NCBI RefSeq assembly: GCF_040939305.1
Contig: NZ_CP162511.1
Coordinates: 3,348,001 to 3,412,000, forward strand
Source of the DNA: Herbiconiux sp. A18JL235
GTDB taxonomy: Bacteria; Actinomycetota; Actinomycetes; Actinomycetales; Microbacteriaceae
Length of the DNA stretch: 64,000 nucleotides
Direction of reading: 5' to 3'
The translations under genes and the position numbers were made by a program. Below, piece after piece: positions 26,438 to 36,577 of the stretch. The stretch's first letter is position 1; every line of letters begins with the position of its first letter. The notes under the pieces were generated by a model, which had not been told where the DNA came from, made no database searches, and saw nothing but the letters and a program-made list of their open reading frames with translations.

Positions 26438-26538
26438 GGCGCCAGGGATGCGCCTCACCGTCGCGATCTCAGAGATCGGCCTGACAGCATCCGAGTTGTT
26501 CCCAGGTTGTGCCCAGCGAACCTGCAGATAATAACGTC

Positions 26539-27228
26539 ATGACCGGCCCTCGCATCCTCATCGTCGACGACGAACCGAACATCCGCGACCTCCTCACCAC
26601 GAGCCTGCGCTTCGCCGGCTTCGCGGTGCGTGCCGTGAGCAACGGCGCCCAGACCATCTCGGCGGTGCTCGAAGAGGAGCCCGACCTCATCATCCTCGAC
26701 GTGATGCTGCCCGACATGAACGGCTTCGGCGTCACCAAGCGTCTTCGGGCCGCCGGGTACACGGCGCCCATCCTGTTCCTCACCGCCAAAGACGACACCG
26801 AAGACAAGATCACGGGTCTCACCGTCGGCGGCGACGACTACGTCACGAAGCCGTTCTCGCTCGACGAGATCGTGGCGCGCATCAAGGCCATCCTGCGGCG
26901 CACGATGCAGGCCGACGAAGATGCCATCATCCGCGCCGGCGACCTCACGATGGATCAAGACACGCACGAGGTCTTCGTCGGCGACACCGCCATCGAGCTC
27001 TCCCCCACCGAGTTCAAGCTGCTGCGCTACCTCATGCTGAACCCGAACCGCGTGCTGTCGAAGGCGCAGATCCTCGACCACGTCTGGGAGTACGACTTCA
27101 ACGGCGATGCGGGCATCGTCGAGAGCTACATCTCCTACCTGCGCCGCAAGCTCGACGCGCACACCGAGGAGTCGCTCATCCAGACCAAGCGCGGCTTCGG
27201 GTACATGCTCAAAGTCTCCAAGGCCTAG
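26539..27228 (+). CDS. Response regulator, OmpR/PhoP type
   Basis: 229 residues: receiver domain (1-120) with acidic pocket DDE, phosphoacceptor Asp in LIILDVMLPD and Lys in DDYVTKPFS, then an OmpR-type winged helix (about 135-225; SPTEFKLLRYLMLN and the SYLRRKLD recognition helix). The wording closely tracks mycobacterial PhoP. The likely partner is the histidine kinase 21 bp downstream. The start ATG at 26539 follows a GATAAT hexamer by 6 nt. Confidence 0.92.
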   Translation: MTGPRILIVDDEPNIRDLLTTSLRFAGFAVRAVSNGAQTISAVLEEEPDLIILDVMLPDMNGFGVTKRLRAAGYTAPILFLTAKDDTEDKITGLTVGGDDYVTKPFSLDEIVARIKAILRRTMQADEDAIIRAGDLTMDQDTHEVFVGDTAIELSPTEFKLLRYLMLNPNRVLSKAQILDHVWEYDFNGDAGIVESYISYLRRKLDAHTEESLIQTKRGFGYMLKVSKA

Positions 27229-27249
27229 AGGGCGTAGCCTGTCGGGAGC

Positions 27250-29013
27250 ATGCACAACGCCATCCTGAAGCAGTGGAACGCCATCTCACTGCGCACCAAG
27301 ATCACCGGCGTCACGGTCTTGATGCTCACCTTCGGGTTGGTCGTCTCGGGCGTCGGCACCATGATCGTGCTGCGCACCTACCTGCTGCAGCAGGTCGACT
27401 CGCAACTCGAGGCAGCGGGGCGCGACCCGTCGCCCTTCCTCGGCCCTGACGCGACGACCGAGCAGTTCAAGATCTCCGACATCACCTCAGCGCCCACCGA
27501 GTACTTCGTGGGGCTGCTCGACTCGTCGGGCAACCTCATCATCAGCAACTGGGGCGAGCAAGACACCGAGGGCCGCCCCGACGTCTCGCTGTCGATCGAG
27601 ACCTCGGGCGAGATCAACGGTCGCGTGTTCAGCGTCGACTCGCTCGACCAGCGCACGGAGTGGCACGCGGTCGCGTCGACGGTCATTCTGTTCGGCGGCG
27701 ACGACTCGAGCGGCAGCATCGTCATCGCCAAGTCGCTCGCCGAGACCGAGAAGACCACAGCGACCTATCTGTCGATCTTCCTCGCCTTCGGGGTCGGCGT
27801 CGTCATCCTGGGCGCGATGATGACGCGTCTGCTCGTCACCTCCACGTTCGGGCCCTTGCGGGAGGTGGAGCGCACGGCTGCGGCGATCGCCGACGGCGGC
27901 GACTTCAGCCGGCGCATGTCCGACGGCATGCCGAACACCGAGGTGGGGCGGCTCAACCGCTCGCTCAACACCATGCTCTCGCGCATCGACAGCGCCTTCG
28001 CCGATCGTGCCCGCACCATCGAGCAGATGCGCCGCTTCGTCGGCGACGCCTCGCACGAACTGCGCACGCCGCTCGTGTCGGTGCGCGGCTACGCCGAGCT
28101 GTACCGGATGGGGGCGCTCCAGACGCCCGACGACGTCGCACAGGCGATGGATCGCATCGAGAAGGAGGCGATCCGAATGGGCACCCTCGTCGAAGACCTG
28201 CTCGAACTCGCCCGACTCGACGAGACCCGCCCGTTGCAGCTCGCCCTGATCGATCTCGTGCCCCTCACCATGGATGCGGCGATGGATGCTCGTGCCGCGA
28301 GCCCCGCGCGCGTCATCTCGGTCATCACTCCGCACGCGCCCTCCTCCGTCACGTTCGCCCCGCTCGAGGGGCCGGATGCGGAGGCCGGCGCATCCGCCGC
28401 CCCCACCGTCATCGACGGCAAACGAGCGGTGTCGACGTCGACGCGGCCGATCGCGTTCGCGGCGACGCTGGCGCGACTGCGGCGGCGAGGGCGCGGAGGT
28501 ACGGGGGCGGGTGGCGTCGGCGCGGCCGGGGCCGCCGGTGCGGCCGGTGCGGGCACCGGGCTCGGCGAGACCGGCGAGATCGTGCCACTCACTGCGGGCG
28601 CCGACGGCTCGGCGGCCATCGACGCCGAGCAGATCGCCCCCGCCGAACTGCGGGCGGTGGTGCTGGCCGAGGAGAACAAGATCCGCCAGGTGCTCACCAA
28701 CCTCATCGGCAACGCCTTGCGCTTCACCGACGACGACAGCCCCATCGAGCTCTCGGTGCAGGTCGACCCCGAGCGTCGAGTCGCGACCGTCGACATCATC
28801 GACCACGGTGACGGCATCCCCCCGCAGATCCGCGAGAAGATCTTCCAGCGCTTCTGGCGCGCCGACTCCTCCCGCACCCGCGAGACCGGCGGCTCGGGCC
28901 TCGGCCTCGCCATCGTCTCCTCCATCATCGCCGCCCACCACGGCACCGTCGAGGCCCTCGAGACCCTCGGCGGCGGCGCCACCTTCCGCGTCACCCTCCC
29001 CCTCGCCGAGTAG
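27250..29013 (+). CDS. Sensor histidine kinase with Ala/Gly-rich insertion
   Basis: 587 residues. TM helix (about 18-42), extracellular sensor (about 43-170), second TM helix (about 172-196), HAMP, then the HisKA domain with SHELRTPLVSV (phospho-His). The ATPase part has N-box NLIGNAL, DHGDGIPP, and GGSGLGLAIV. Between the DHp domain and the N-box is an insertion of about 100 residues, Ala/Gly/Arg-rich, not seen in PhoR/MtrB-type kinases. It is encoded with the PhoP-like regulator, and together they form a two-component system; the signal is unknown. Confidence 0.92.
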   Translation: MHNAILKQWNAISLRTKITGVTVLMLTFGLVVSGVGTMIVLRTYLLQQVDSQLEAAGRDPSPFLGPDATTEQFKISDITSAPTEYFVGLLDSSGNLIISNWGEQDTEGRPDVSLSIETSGEINGRVFSVDSLDQRTEWHAVASTVILFGGDDSSGSIVIAKSLAETEKTTATYLSIFLAFGVGVVILGAMMTRLLVTSTFGPLREVERTAAAIADGGDFSRRMSDGMPNTEVGRLNRSLNTMLSRIDSAFADRARTIEQMRRFVGDASHELRTPLVSVRGYAELYRMGALQTPDDVAQAMDRIEKEAIRMGTLVEDLLELARLDETRPLQLALIDLVPLTMDAAMDARAASPARVISVITPHAPSSVTFAPLEGPDAEAGASAAPTVIDGKRAVSTSTRPIAFAATLARLRRRGRGGTGAGGVGAAGAAGAAGAGTGLGETGEIVPLTAGADGSAAIDAEQIAPAELRAVVLAEENKIRQVLTNLIGNALRFTDDDSPIELSVQVDPERRVATVDIIDHGDGIPPQIREKIFQRFWRADSSRTRETGGSGLGLAIVSSIIAAHHGTVEALETLGGGATFRVTLPLAE

Positions 29014-29025
29014 CCTCCTCCCCGC

Positions 29026-29104
29026 CTCCGTTCGAACGCGCAAACGTCGCGGCATCCGGCCCCGTAGGGGGCGCAGGTGCCACGACGTTTGCGGTTTCGA
29101 ACGC
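29026..29104. repeat. 79-bp imperfect palindrome, copy 1
   Basis: Outer arms GTTCGAACGCGCAAACGTCG and the complementary CGACGTTTGCGGTTTCGAAC enclose a GC-rich centre. It begins 12 bp after the histidine kinase stop codon. A second copy at 29149 differs at 3 of 79 positions. It looks like a REP-type element or a large bidirectional terminator between convergent genes. Confidence 0.75.
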
Positions 29105-29148
29105 CCGCGCACCGTGCCCGCGCGGCGCGAGCGGCAGGCGCGTCCGTC

Positions 29149-29227
29149 CTCCGTTCGAACGCGCAAACGTCGCGGCATCCGGCCCCGTAGGCGGCGCGGG
29201 TGCCACGACGTTTGCGGTTTTGAACGC
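29149..29227. repeat. 79-bp imperfect palindrome, copy 2
   Basis: Same sequence as 29026-29104 except for two changes in the centre and one in the right arm, in the same orientation and separated from it by 44 bp. Two near-identical copies of a long palindrome argue for a duplicated element rather than chance. Confidence 0.75.
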
Positions 29228-29248
29228 CGGGCACCGCGCGCGCGGCGC

Positions 29249-29347
29249 GCGGCAGGCAAGGCGCGCGCGGCAGGCGCGGCGGGCAGGGCGCGCGGCTAGC
29301 GCGGCAGGCAAGGCGCGCGCGGCAGGCGCGGCGGGCAGGGCGCGCGG
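29249..29347. repeat. Two tandem copies of a 52-bp GC-only repeat
   Basis: A unit beginning GCGGCAGGCAAGGCGCGCG occurs at 29249 and 29301 with a period of 52 bp. About 47 bp of the second copy are present and match the first. Within each unit GCGGCAGG is itself repeated. It lies between the palindromes and the groEL terminator. The gap 29014-29416 contains only these repeats and the terminator. Confidence 0.7.
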
Positions 29348-29371
29348 CGGGGCCGCGGCGCGCGCACGCAA

Positions 29372-29399
29372 AAGGGCGGCCCCCGGAGGGGCCGCCCTT
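29372..29399 (-). terminator. Rho-independent terminator of groEL
   Basis: A perfect 12-bp GC-rich stem, AAGGGCGGCCCC (29372-29383) with GGGGCCGCCCTT (29388-29399), and a 4-nt loop. On the minus strand it is followed by TTTT. It lies 18 bp after the groEL stop. Confidence 0.85.
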
Positions 29400-29416
29400 G
29401 CGGTGTGGAGCCGGGA

Positions 29417-31060
<1,644 letters not shown>

Positions 31061-31080
31061 TCATCAAAGATTCAGGTGTG

Positions 31081-31107
31081 TTAGCACTCAGAGTTCACGA
31101 GTGCTAA
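31081..31107 (-). promoter_or_regulatory. CIRCE element (HrcA operator), perfect
   Basis: TTAGCACTC, 9-nt spacer, GAGTGCTAA: an exact match to the CIRCE consensus bound by HrcA. It lies 45 bp upstream of the groEL start codon, where it overlaps the expected transcription start region. Confidence 0.95.
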
Positions 31108-31114
31108 AGCAATA

Positions 31115-31141
31115 CTGGCACTCAGGGATGCCGAGTGCAAG
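31115..31141 (-). promoter_or_regulatory. Second, imperfect CIRCE-like element
   Basis: CTGGCACTC, 9-nt spacer, GAGTGCAAG: the six inner bases of each arm match CIRCE and the outer bases do not. It is centred 34 bp upstream of the perfect element. An AATACT sequence between the two (AGTATT on the minus strand) may be the -10 hexamer, so HrcA could grip the promoter from both sides. Confidence 0.7.
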
Positions 31142-31153
31142 TGACGTGACGCC

Positions 31154-32290
31154 TCAGCCGACGGGGTCACCGAGGTCACCGGCGTCGCCGGGCTCCTCGG
31201 GCGCGGGATCGCCCCCGGGCACAGGGGCGGGCACGGGCGCCGTCACGGTGACGCTTCTCGTCTCACGAGGCACGAGCTCGATCCAGGTGCTGCCGGGAGC
31301 CAGCCTGATCGTCGCCCCGGCGTCGTCGACGAGGCGGATGGGCGAGGCCGCGTCGTCCTTCGACCAGCGCAGGTGCACGGTCTTGCCCCCGGTGGAGGCC
31401 CAGCCCTCGCCCGAGGCGACGAGCACGGCGCGCGGCACCTCCTCGTCGTAGTCGTACACCTCGTCGACGAGGAGGCTCACGACGTTGGTCGCCGACAGCT
31501 GCGCCCCGGTCGACCCGAGGTCGGGTGCACCCTCCTGCGAGCGCAGGAAGGAGACCGACGCCTCGTCCCACTGCCACGACGGGAAGCGTGAGTCGGAGAA
31601 CACCAGCGACAGGGTCGCGGTCGGCTCGCCGTCGACGGCCGCCGTGGAGGAGAGCACGTCGGCCGAGTAGGCGAACTGCTGTGCAGGGGGCGCGAGATCG
31701 GCGTGCTCGGAGACCAGCTCGGAGGCCTTCACCACGACGTCGTGGGGGCTGTCGTACCCGTCGATGCGGTAGAACGTCTCCTCGGTGTCGGCCTCGCCGT
31801 GGACGGCGTTGTAGACCGGCGCCCTGAGCATCAGGTCGACGAACTGCTCCTGACCGCCCGAGTAGGCGACGATGCCGCCGAGCGGTGAGATGATGTCGGG
31901 GTCCATCGGGCGGATGGAGCGCACCGGCCCGATGAGCTCGGGCACATCGGACTGCCACACCGCCACATAGCGGGTGAGTCCGCCTTCGACGAGCTCTTCG
32001 AACACGAGGTCGGCCCGTTCGAGCCCGATCTGCGGGCGTGCGTCTTCGTGATTGTCGATCTTCGCCGCGAGCGACGGGTTCTGGAGGCTGCCCGGCTCGA
32101 CCAGCGTGCCGCGCAGGGGAGCCGGAACCCGGGGAACGGGCTCGCTGTAGTCGGCGTCGAACGCACCGGTGGGCGTCACCGCCGGCGGCGGAGCGGCCGC
32201 GTCGAAGACACAACCTGCCAGGGTGCCGGCGGCGAGCAGAACCGCGGCGAGACCGCCTGCGCGAAGCGCCTTACGGGGTCGTGTCGTCAC
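31154..32290 (-). CDS. DUF3048 domain lipoprotein
   Basis: 378 residues. Signal with lipobox LAGC (Cys about residue 27), then a Pro-rich linker and the two-part DUF3048 region. [30 protein letters not shown] (about 75-105) and [12 protein letters not shown] are the family hallmarks. It resembles YerB-type lipoproteins; function unknown. It is divergently regulated from nothing visible; its stop is 13 bp beyond the CIRCE-like element of groEL, and both genes are on the same strand. Confidence 0.88.
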   Translation of the reverse strand: MTTRPRKALRAGGLAAVLLAAGTLAGCVFDAAAPPPAVTPTGAFDADYSEPVPRVPAPLRGTLVEPGSLQNPSLAAKIDNHEDARPQIGLERADLVFEELVEGGLTRYVAVWQSDVPELIGPVRSIRPMDPDIISPLGGIVAYSGGQEQFVDLMLRAPVYNAVHGEADTEETFYRIDGYDSPHDVVVKASELVSEHADLAPPAQQFAYSADVLSSTAAVDGEPTATLSLVFSDSRFPSWQWDEASVSFLRSQEGAPDLGSTGAQLSATNVVSLLVDEVYDYDEEVPRAVLVASGEGWASTGGKTVHLRWSKDDAASPIRLVDDAGATIRLAPGSTWIELVPRETRSVTVTAPVPAPVPGGDPAPEEPGDAGDLGDPVG

Positions 32291-32322
32291 CCCGAAAGAC
32301 TACAGTCGACAGCGCCTGGGGC

Positions 32323-32526
32323 TCAGGCCAGGCGCACCGATTCGGCCTGCGGACCCTTGGCCCCGGTGCCGACCTCGAACACGACCTGCTGACCCTCTTC
32401 GAGGACCTTGTACCCGGCCATGTCGATCGCCGAGTAGTGGACGAACACGTCCTGTCCGCCCCCGTCGACCGTGATGAAGCCGTAGCCCTTCTCAGCGTTG
32501 AACCACTTGACGGTTCCGTTCGCCAT
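32323..32526 (-). CDS. Cold shock protein CspA-type
   Basis: 67 residues, a single cold-shock domain. RNP1 KGYGFITV and RNP2 VFVHYSAI are intact, and the protein starts [14 protein letters not shown]. An RNA chaperone that melts secondary structure in mRNA. The ATG at 32526 has a GGGAGT ribosome site 6 nt upstream. The long untranslated stretch upstream (32527-32722) is typical of cold-shock mRNA leaders; a TAGTAT on the minus strand near 32590 is a possible -10. Confidence 0.97.
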   Translation of the reverse strand: MANGTVKWFNAEKGYGFITVDGGGQDVFVHYSAIDMAGYKVLEEGQQVVFEVGTGAKGPQAESVRLA

Positions 32527-32722
32527 TGTTACTCCCAAGTGCTGTGTTTCCGCAGAAGTGACGTGGTTGCCACGACTGTTTTCCAGATACTAATCGAGCG
32601 GAAACGGCCCGTGACGGGCGGATGCGCGAATTCGCCACATCGTTGCCGCAACTCAACACGACGGAAACACGCGCGTAATAAATCGCCGCGGCGAGGGGTG
32701 GAGCAAGAGGGGTGGAGAGAGG

Positions 32723-33346
32723 TCAGCCCTCGACACCGGTGCCTTCGTCGATGGGAGCGTCAGCCGGGGCCTCCTCGGCGGGAGCCTCCGCGCCGGGGCC
32801 GGCGTAATCGGTGCCGAGCACGACCGTGAGCGCCGCGCCCTGGAAGCTCGAGGAGAGCTCGGTGGGCACACCCCCGAGCAGCTGGGCGAGGCCGAGCGCT
32901 GCCGCCTCGTTCGCGGGGTCTTCGTAGTACACCGTCGTCGTCGCGAAGTCGCTGGTGCTCGCGTTGGCCATGGTGGCGATGTTCCACCCGTTCGCCGCCG
33001 CCGACTCCCCCACCCGGCCGGCGAGGCCGACGACCTCGGTGCCGTTCAGGATGGTCACGGGCAGCGTGCCGTCGGTGATGGGCGTGACGGCGGGCGCCTC
33101 TTCGGTGGGCGCAGCGCTCGGGGCATCGGTCGAAGTCGACGAGCCGCCGAACGCATCCGTGAACTGGATGTTGTTGTTGATCACCGAGAGATAGACGACG
33201 CCCGCACCCACGAGAAGCACCGTGGCGAGAGCCGCCCACGCGAACCACACCCACCCCCGCCCGCGCGGCCGGGGGCCGCGGTGGGCTCCCACGCGTGCGG
33301 GATGAGCGGGCAGACTGTCGAAGCTGTCCTGGGTGAAGTGAGCCAT
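32723..33346 (-). CDS. LytR_C domain membrane protein
   Basis: 207 residues: cytoplasmic basic N-terminus, one TM helix (about 33-55), an Asp/Ser/Thr/Pro-rich linker, a LytR C-terminal-like domain (about 95-182; PVTILNGTEVVGLAGRVGE) and an acidic Ala/Glu tail. LytR_C domains are found alone or with LytR-CpsA-Psr ligases; this stand-alone form is common in actinobacteria next to DUF3263, as here. Likely exposed outside the membrane; function not established. Confidence 0.85.
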   Translation of the reverse strand: MAHFTQDSFDSLPAHPARVGAHRGPRPRGRGWVWFAWAALATVLLVGAGVVYLSVINNNIQFTDAFGGSSTSTDAPSAAPTEEAPAVTPITDGTLPVTILNGTEVVGLAGRVGESAAANGWNIATMANASTSDFATTTVYYEDPANEAAALGLAQLLGGVPTELSSSFQGAALTVVLGTDYAGPGAEAPAEEAPADAPIDEGTGVEG

Positions 33347-33361
33347 GGAGGGGTGATGGTC

Positions 33362-33655
33362 CTAGTCGTCGCGGGAGAGCAACCGGGCGCTGCGGGCGGC
33401 GAGCCGCGCCTCCCTCACCCTCTGAAGCCTCTTGATGAGCATCGGATCGTGCGCGAGAGCGGCCGGGGAGTCGATCAGCGCACCGAGCAGTTGGTAGTAG
33501 CGGGCGGAGGAGAGGCCGAACTCCTTGCGGATTGCCTGCTCCTTGGCACCCGCGTGCCGCCACCAGCTCCGTTCGAAGGCGAGGATGCGCGCATCCCGTT
33601 CGCTGAGCGGCCGGTTCGACGCCGAAGGGACGGGCTGCTCGTTGTTCGAGGGCAC
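33362..33655 (-). CDS. DUF3263 protein
   Basis: 97 residues, GTG start at 33655 with GGAGG about 7 nt upstream. The core (about 18-75), LSERDARILAFERSWWRHAGAKEQAIR followed by FGLSSARYYQLL, defines the actinobacterial DUF3263 family. The pattern of an AxAI..FGLS..RYYQ helix pair suggests an HTH-like DNA-binding fold. It lies 15 bp upstream of the LytR_C gene and forms an operon with it. Confidence 0.88.
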   Translation of the reverse strand: MPSNNEQPVPSASNRPLSERDARILAFERSWWRHAGAKEQAIRKEFGLSSARYYQLLGALIDSPAALAHDPMLIKRLQRVREARLAARSARLLSRDD

Positions 33656-33725
33656 GGCGTCCTCCTTCCACGGGGGCGGGGCGCCGTCGGGGTACGGCGT
33701 GCTCGATATCTTAGGGGCGCTCACC

Positions 33726-34226
33726 TCAACGGGAGCCGAATGCCGCGCCTGAATCTCGGGCCTTCCCCGACCCCGCCCGGTACATCGACAGATGCGGGAT
33801 GCCCGCCTCGAGATACTCCTCGCCGAACGCCTCGAAACCGACGCGGGCGTACAGCCCCGCCACGTAGCTCTGGGCGTGCAGCAGCATCGCCTCGTGCCCG
33901 AACTCCTGCACCGCCGCGGTGAGCAGCACCTGAGCCAGCCCCTTGCCGCGGTGCTGCGGATGCGTGACGACCCTCCCGATGGCGCGACGGGCGTCGAGGT
34001 GCTCCGGCTGCGCATCCGTCAGCACCCTGAGGTAGGCGACGATGGTGCCTTCGCCGTCCTCGAGCCAGAAGTGCACGGTGGTCGGCTCGGCGTCGCGCCA
34101 GTCGAGCTCTTCTTCGTCGACCTTCTGCTCGACGAAGAACACGTCGGTGCGGAGCTTCACGATGCCGTAGAGCTCGGTGGTGGAGAGTTCGCTCCAGGTC
34201 TTGCGAACGGGGGAATGCGCGGTCAC
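33726..34226 (-). CDS. GNAT family N-acetyltransferase (ElaA-like)
   Basis: 166-residue acyltransferase. The N-terminus (LSTTELYGIVKLRTDVFFVEQKV, YxELD-type) matches ElaA proteins. The acetyl-CoA loop is RVVTHPQHRGKGLAQVLL (about residues 92-109), and the C-terminus has GFEAFGEEYLEAGIPHLSM, also ElaA-like. GTG start; TAAACT (minus strand, 34233-34238) ends 6 nt upstream, so the message is probably leaderless. Natural substrate unknown. Divergent from msrB. Confidence 0.9.
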   Translation of the reverse strand: MTAHSPVRKTWSELSTTELYGIVKLRTDVFFVEQKVDEEELDWRDAEPTTVHFWLEDGEGTIVAYLRVLTDAQPEHLDARRAIGRVVTHPQHRGKGLAQVLLTAAVQEFGHEAMLLHAQSYVAGLYARVGFEAFGEEYLEAGIPHLSMYRAGSGKARDSGAAFGSR

Positions 34227-34283
34227 CCGAGGAGTTTACTGAGATGATTGACGATCGACCGAGCGAATCATCCGGGAGCAGCA

Positions 34284-34685
34284 GTGAGCTACGAGGTATC
34301 CAAGTCCGACGACGAATGGCGCGAGGAGCTCTCCGCCGACGAGTTCGCGGTGCTCCGCGAGGCCGCCACCGAGCGCCCGTGGACGGGCGAGCTGCTCGAC
34401 GAGAACCGCGAGGGCGTCTACAAGTGCAAGGCGTGCGGCCAGGAGCTGTTCCGCAGCACCACCAAGTTCGACTCGCACTGCGGCTGGCCGAGCTTCTACG
34501 ACCCCACCGGCTCCGACGCCGTCGAGCTCATCGAAGACCGCTCGCTCGGCATGGTGCGCACCGAGGTGCGCTGCTCGAACTGCGGCTCGCACCTCGGCCA
34601 CCTCTTCGACGACGCCCCGCAGACGCCGACCGGCGACCGGTACTGCATGAACTCCATCTCGCTCAGCTTCGAAGCCGCGGAGTAA
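34284..34685 (+). CDS. msrB: Peptide-methionine (R)-S-oxide reductase MsrB
   Basis: 133 residues. Repairs oxidised methionine (R form) in proteins. Zinc-binding pairs CKAC and CSNC, the CGWPSF motif, and the catalytic RYCMNSISL near the C-terminus are intact. The resolving Cys position is occupied by the CGWPSF cysteine. I prefer the GTG at 34284, with GGGAGCA upstream, over an ATG at 34248. The next gene, a nitroreductase, follows after 2 bp. Confidence 0.95.
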   Translation: MSYEVSKSDDEWREELSADEFAVLREAATERPWTGELLDENREGVYKCKACGQELFRSTTKFDSHCGWPSFYDPTGSDAVELIEDRSLGMVRTEVRCSNCGSHLGHLFDDAPQTPTGDRYCMNSISLSFEAAE

Positions 34686-34687
34686 AG

Positions 34688-35239
34688 GTGGCAGGGGTTC
34701 GCGAGGCGATGCTCGCCCGCCGTTCGTCGTCGAAGGTGACGGATGCGGCGCCGAGCCATGCCGAGATCGCCCGCGCCGTCGAGGCGGCCGGGCAGCTCGC
34801 CGACCACAGTGGGCTGAAGCCGTGGCGGATCATCGAGATCCGTGGTGAGGCCCGCGACCGGGTGGCCGAGGGTCTCGCCAAGGCCGACGGCGCCAAGGGG
34901 AAAGACGTCGACAAGTTCCGGTCGAAGACGCACCGGGCGCCGGTGCTGCTGGCCGTCGTCGCATCCTTCCGTTCCACCCGCAAGGTGCCGCGGTGGGAGC
35001 AGGAGGCTGTCGCCTCCGGTGTCGCCCACGCCCTCTCGCTCGTGCTCGACGACGAGGGTTGGGGCGTGTTCTGGCGCACCGGCGAGCTCACCCGCACGAA
35101 AGCGGTGCGGAGGGCTCACGGGCTCGACAAGAACGAGGAGCTGCTCGGCTGGCTCTACGTGGGCGGGTTGCCCGAGCGGGCGCGGAAGCCGCGCGCCAAG
35201 GGGCGCATCAAGGTGGAGAACCACCTCTCCTCCCTGTGA
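34688..35239 (+). CDS. Nitroreductase family protein
   Basis: 183 residues, GTG start with GGAG five bases before it. FMN-dependent oxidoreductase fold. The N-terminal ARRSSSKV corresponds to the FMN-phosphate-binding RxS motif, HSGLKPWRIIEI matches the S..N.QPW-type segment, and EELLGWLYVGGLPE is the C-terminal FMN contact. Substrate unknown. The gene follows msrB directly (gap 2 bp), which fits a joint role in redox stress. Confidence 0.88.
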   Translation: MAGVREAMLARRSSSKVTDAAPSHAEIARAVEAAGQLADHSGLKPWRIIEIRGEARDRVAEGLAKADGAKGKDVDKFRSKTHRAPVLLAVVASFRSTRKVPRWEQEAVASGVAHALSLVLDDEGWGVFWRTGELTRTKAVRRAHGLDKNEELLGWLYVGGLPERARKPRAKGRIKVENHLSSL

Positions 35240-35275
35240 CGGGGCGGATCCCGTGCGGGTCTAAGCTTGGGGCTC

Positions 35276-36574
35276 GTGACTGAACTGGGCTCCGCTCCAG
35301 TCGATGGCGACTCACCCTCTCCGCAAGACACCGATCACGGCCCCGCTGCCGTCGCGGGTGTCGGCGCCCTTCGTCGTCGGCTCGCGCTGGTCGCCCTGGC
35401 CCTCGGTGGCTTCGGCATCGGGGTGACCGAGTTCGTCACCATGGGACTGCTGCCGAACATCGCCCAAGACCTGCTGCCCGAGGTCTACGCGGTCGATCCC
35501 GAGGGCGCCAACGCGTCGGCGGGCTACCTCGTCTCGGCGTACGCGCTCGGCGTCGTGGTGGGGGCACCCACCATCGCCGCGCTCGCGGCGCGCTGGTCGC
35601 GCAAACGGCTGCTGATCGCGCTGGTGTCGGTGTTCGTGGTGGGCAACCTGCTCTCGGCCGTGCTCCCGAGCTTCGGGCTCGTGCTCGCCGCCCGGTTCGT
35701 CTCGGCGGTGCCGCACGGTGCGTACTTCGGCATCGCGTCGCTCGTGGCGGCGTCGCTGATGGGGCCGGGCAACCGCGCCCGCGGCGTCGCGTTCGTGCTC
35801 GGCGGTCTCACCATCGCGAACGTCGTGGGGGTGCCGTTCGGCACGTTCCTCGGTCAGAACTTCGGATGGCGGAGCGCCTACCTCCTGGTCGCCGTCATCT
35901 TCGCCGTCACGCTCGCCGCCATCGCGGTCACCGTGCCTTTCCGCCCGGGTGACCCGCGTGCGACGATGCGCACCGAGTTGAGTGCGCTGAAGCGCCTGCA
36001 GGTGTGGCTCACACTCGGCGTGGGCGCCATCGGCTTCGGCGGGGTGTTCGCGGTGTACACCTACATCGCCCCCGTCGTCACCGACGTCACCGGGCTCGCC
36101 GAGTCGGTGGTGCCGTGGACCCTCGTGGTGTTCGGCATCGGCATGACGCTCGGCAACTTCGTCAGCGGCTGGCTCACCGACCGTTCGGTGACGCGCTCGC
36201 TCACGGTCTGCGTGCTCGCCGTCGGCGTCGCTGTGCTCGCCTTCGCGCTGTTCGCGCACACCGGCCCTGGGCTCTTCGTCACGGTGTTCCTCGTCGGTGC
36301 CGCCGCAGGGTCGTGCGCCCCCGCCATGCAGACCCGGTTGATGGACGTCTCGCACGACGCTCAATCGTTCGCCGCAGCGCTCAACCACTCGGCGCTCAAC
36401 ATCGGCAACAGCCTCGGAGCGTTCCTCGGCGGGCTCGTGATCGCCGCGGGCTTCGGCTATCTCTCCCCCGCCTTCGTCGGAGTTGCTCTTGCCGCCGTCG
36501 GGTTCTCCATCCTGATGGTGTCGCTGGCGGTCGACCGCCGACGGGCGATGTCGGGGGCCCGCGCTACCGTCTGA
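35276..36574 (+). CDS. MFS transporter, DHA1 (CmlR/AraJ-like) drug efflux type
   Basis: 432 residues with 12 predicted TM helices (from about residue 32). Helix 1 carries GGFGIGVTEFVTMGLLPNIA, the hallmark of the AraJ/CmlR branch, and the loop 2-3 motif A reads ARWSRKRLL. Such proteins export sugars or drugs using the proton gradient; the substrate cannot be told. GTG start at 35276, with TAAGCT (35262-35267) 8 nt upstream. Confidence 0.92.
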   Translation: MTELGSAPVDGDSPSPQDTDHGPAAVAGVGALRRRLALVALALGGFGIGVTEFVTMGLLPNIAQDLLPEVYAVDPEGANASAGYLVSAYALGVVVGAPTIAALAARWSRKRLLIALVSVFVVGNLLSAVLPSFGLVLAARFVSAVPHGAYFGIASLVAASLMGPGNRARGVAFVLGGLTIANVVGVPFGTFLGQNFGWRSAYLLVAVIFAVTLAAIAVTVPFRPGDPRATMRTELSALKRLQVWLTLGVGAIGFGGVFAVYTYIAPVVTDVTGLAESVVPWTLVVFGIGMTLGNFVSGWLTDRSVTRSLTVCVLAVGVAVLAFALFAHTGPGLFVTVFLVGAAAGSCAPAMQTRLMDVSHDAQSFAAALNHSALNIGNSLGAFLGGLVIAAGFGYLSPAFVGVALAAVGFSILMVSLAVDRRRAMSGARATV

Positions 36575-36577
36575 GCT

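Noticed and set aside
24056-26458. 800-codon open frame on the minus strand
   Set aside because: Antisense to the XPB helicase and its partner; rich in Leu, Val, Arg and Gly with no domain, a shadow of high-GC coding.
29249-29347. CRISPR array
   Set aside because: The repeats have no unique spacers between them; they are simple tandem units, and no cas gene is near.
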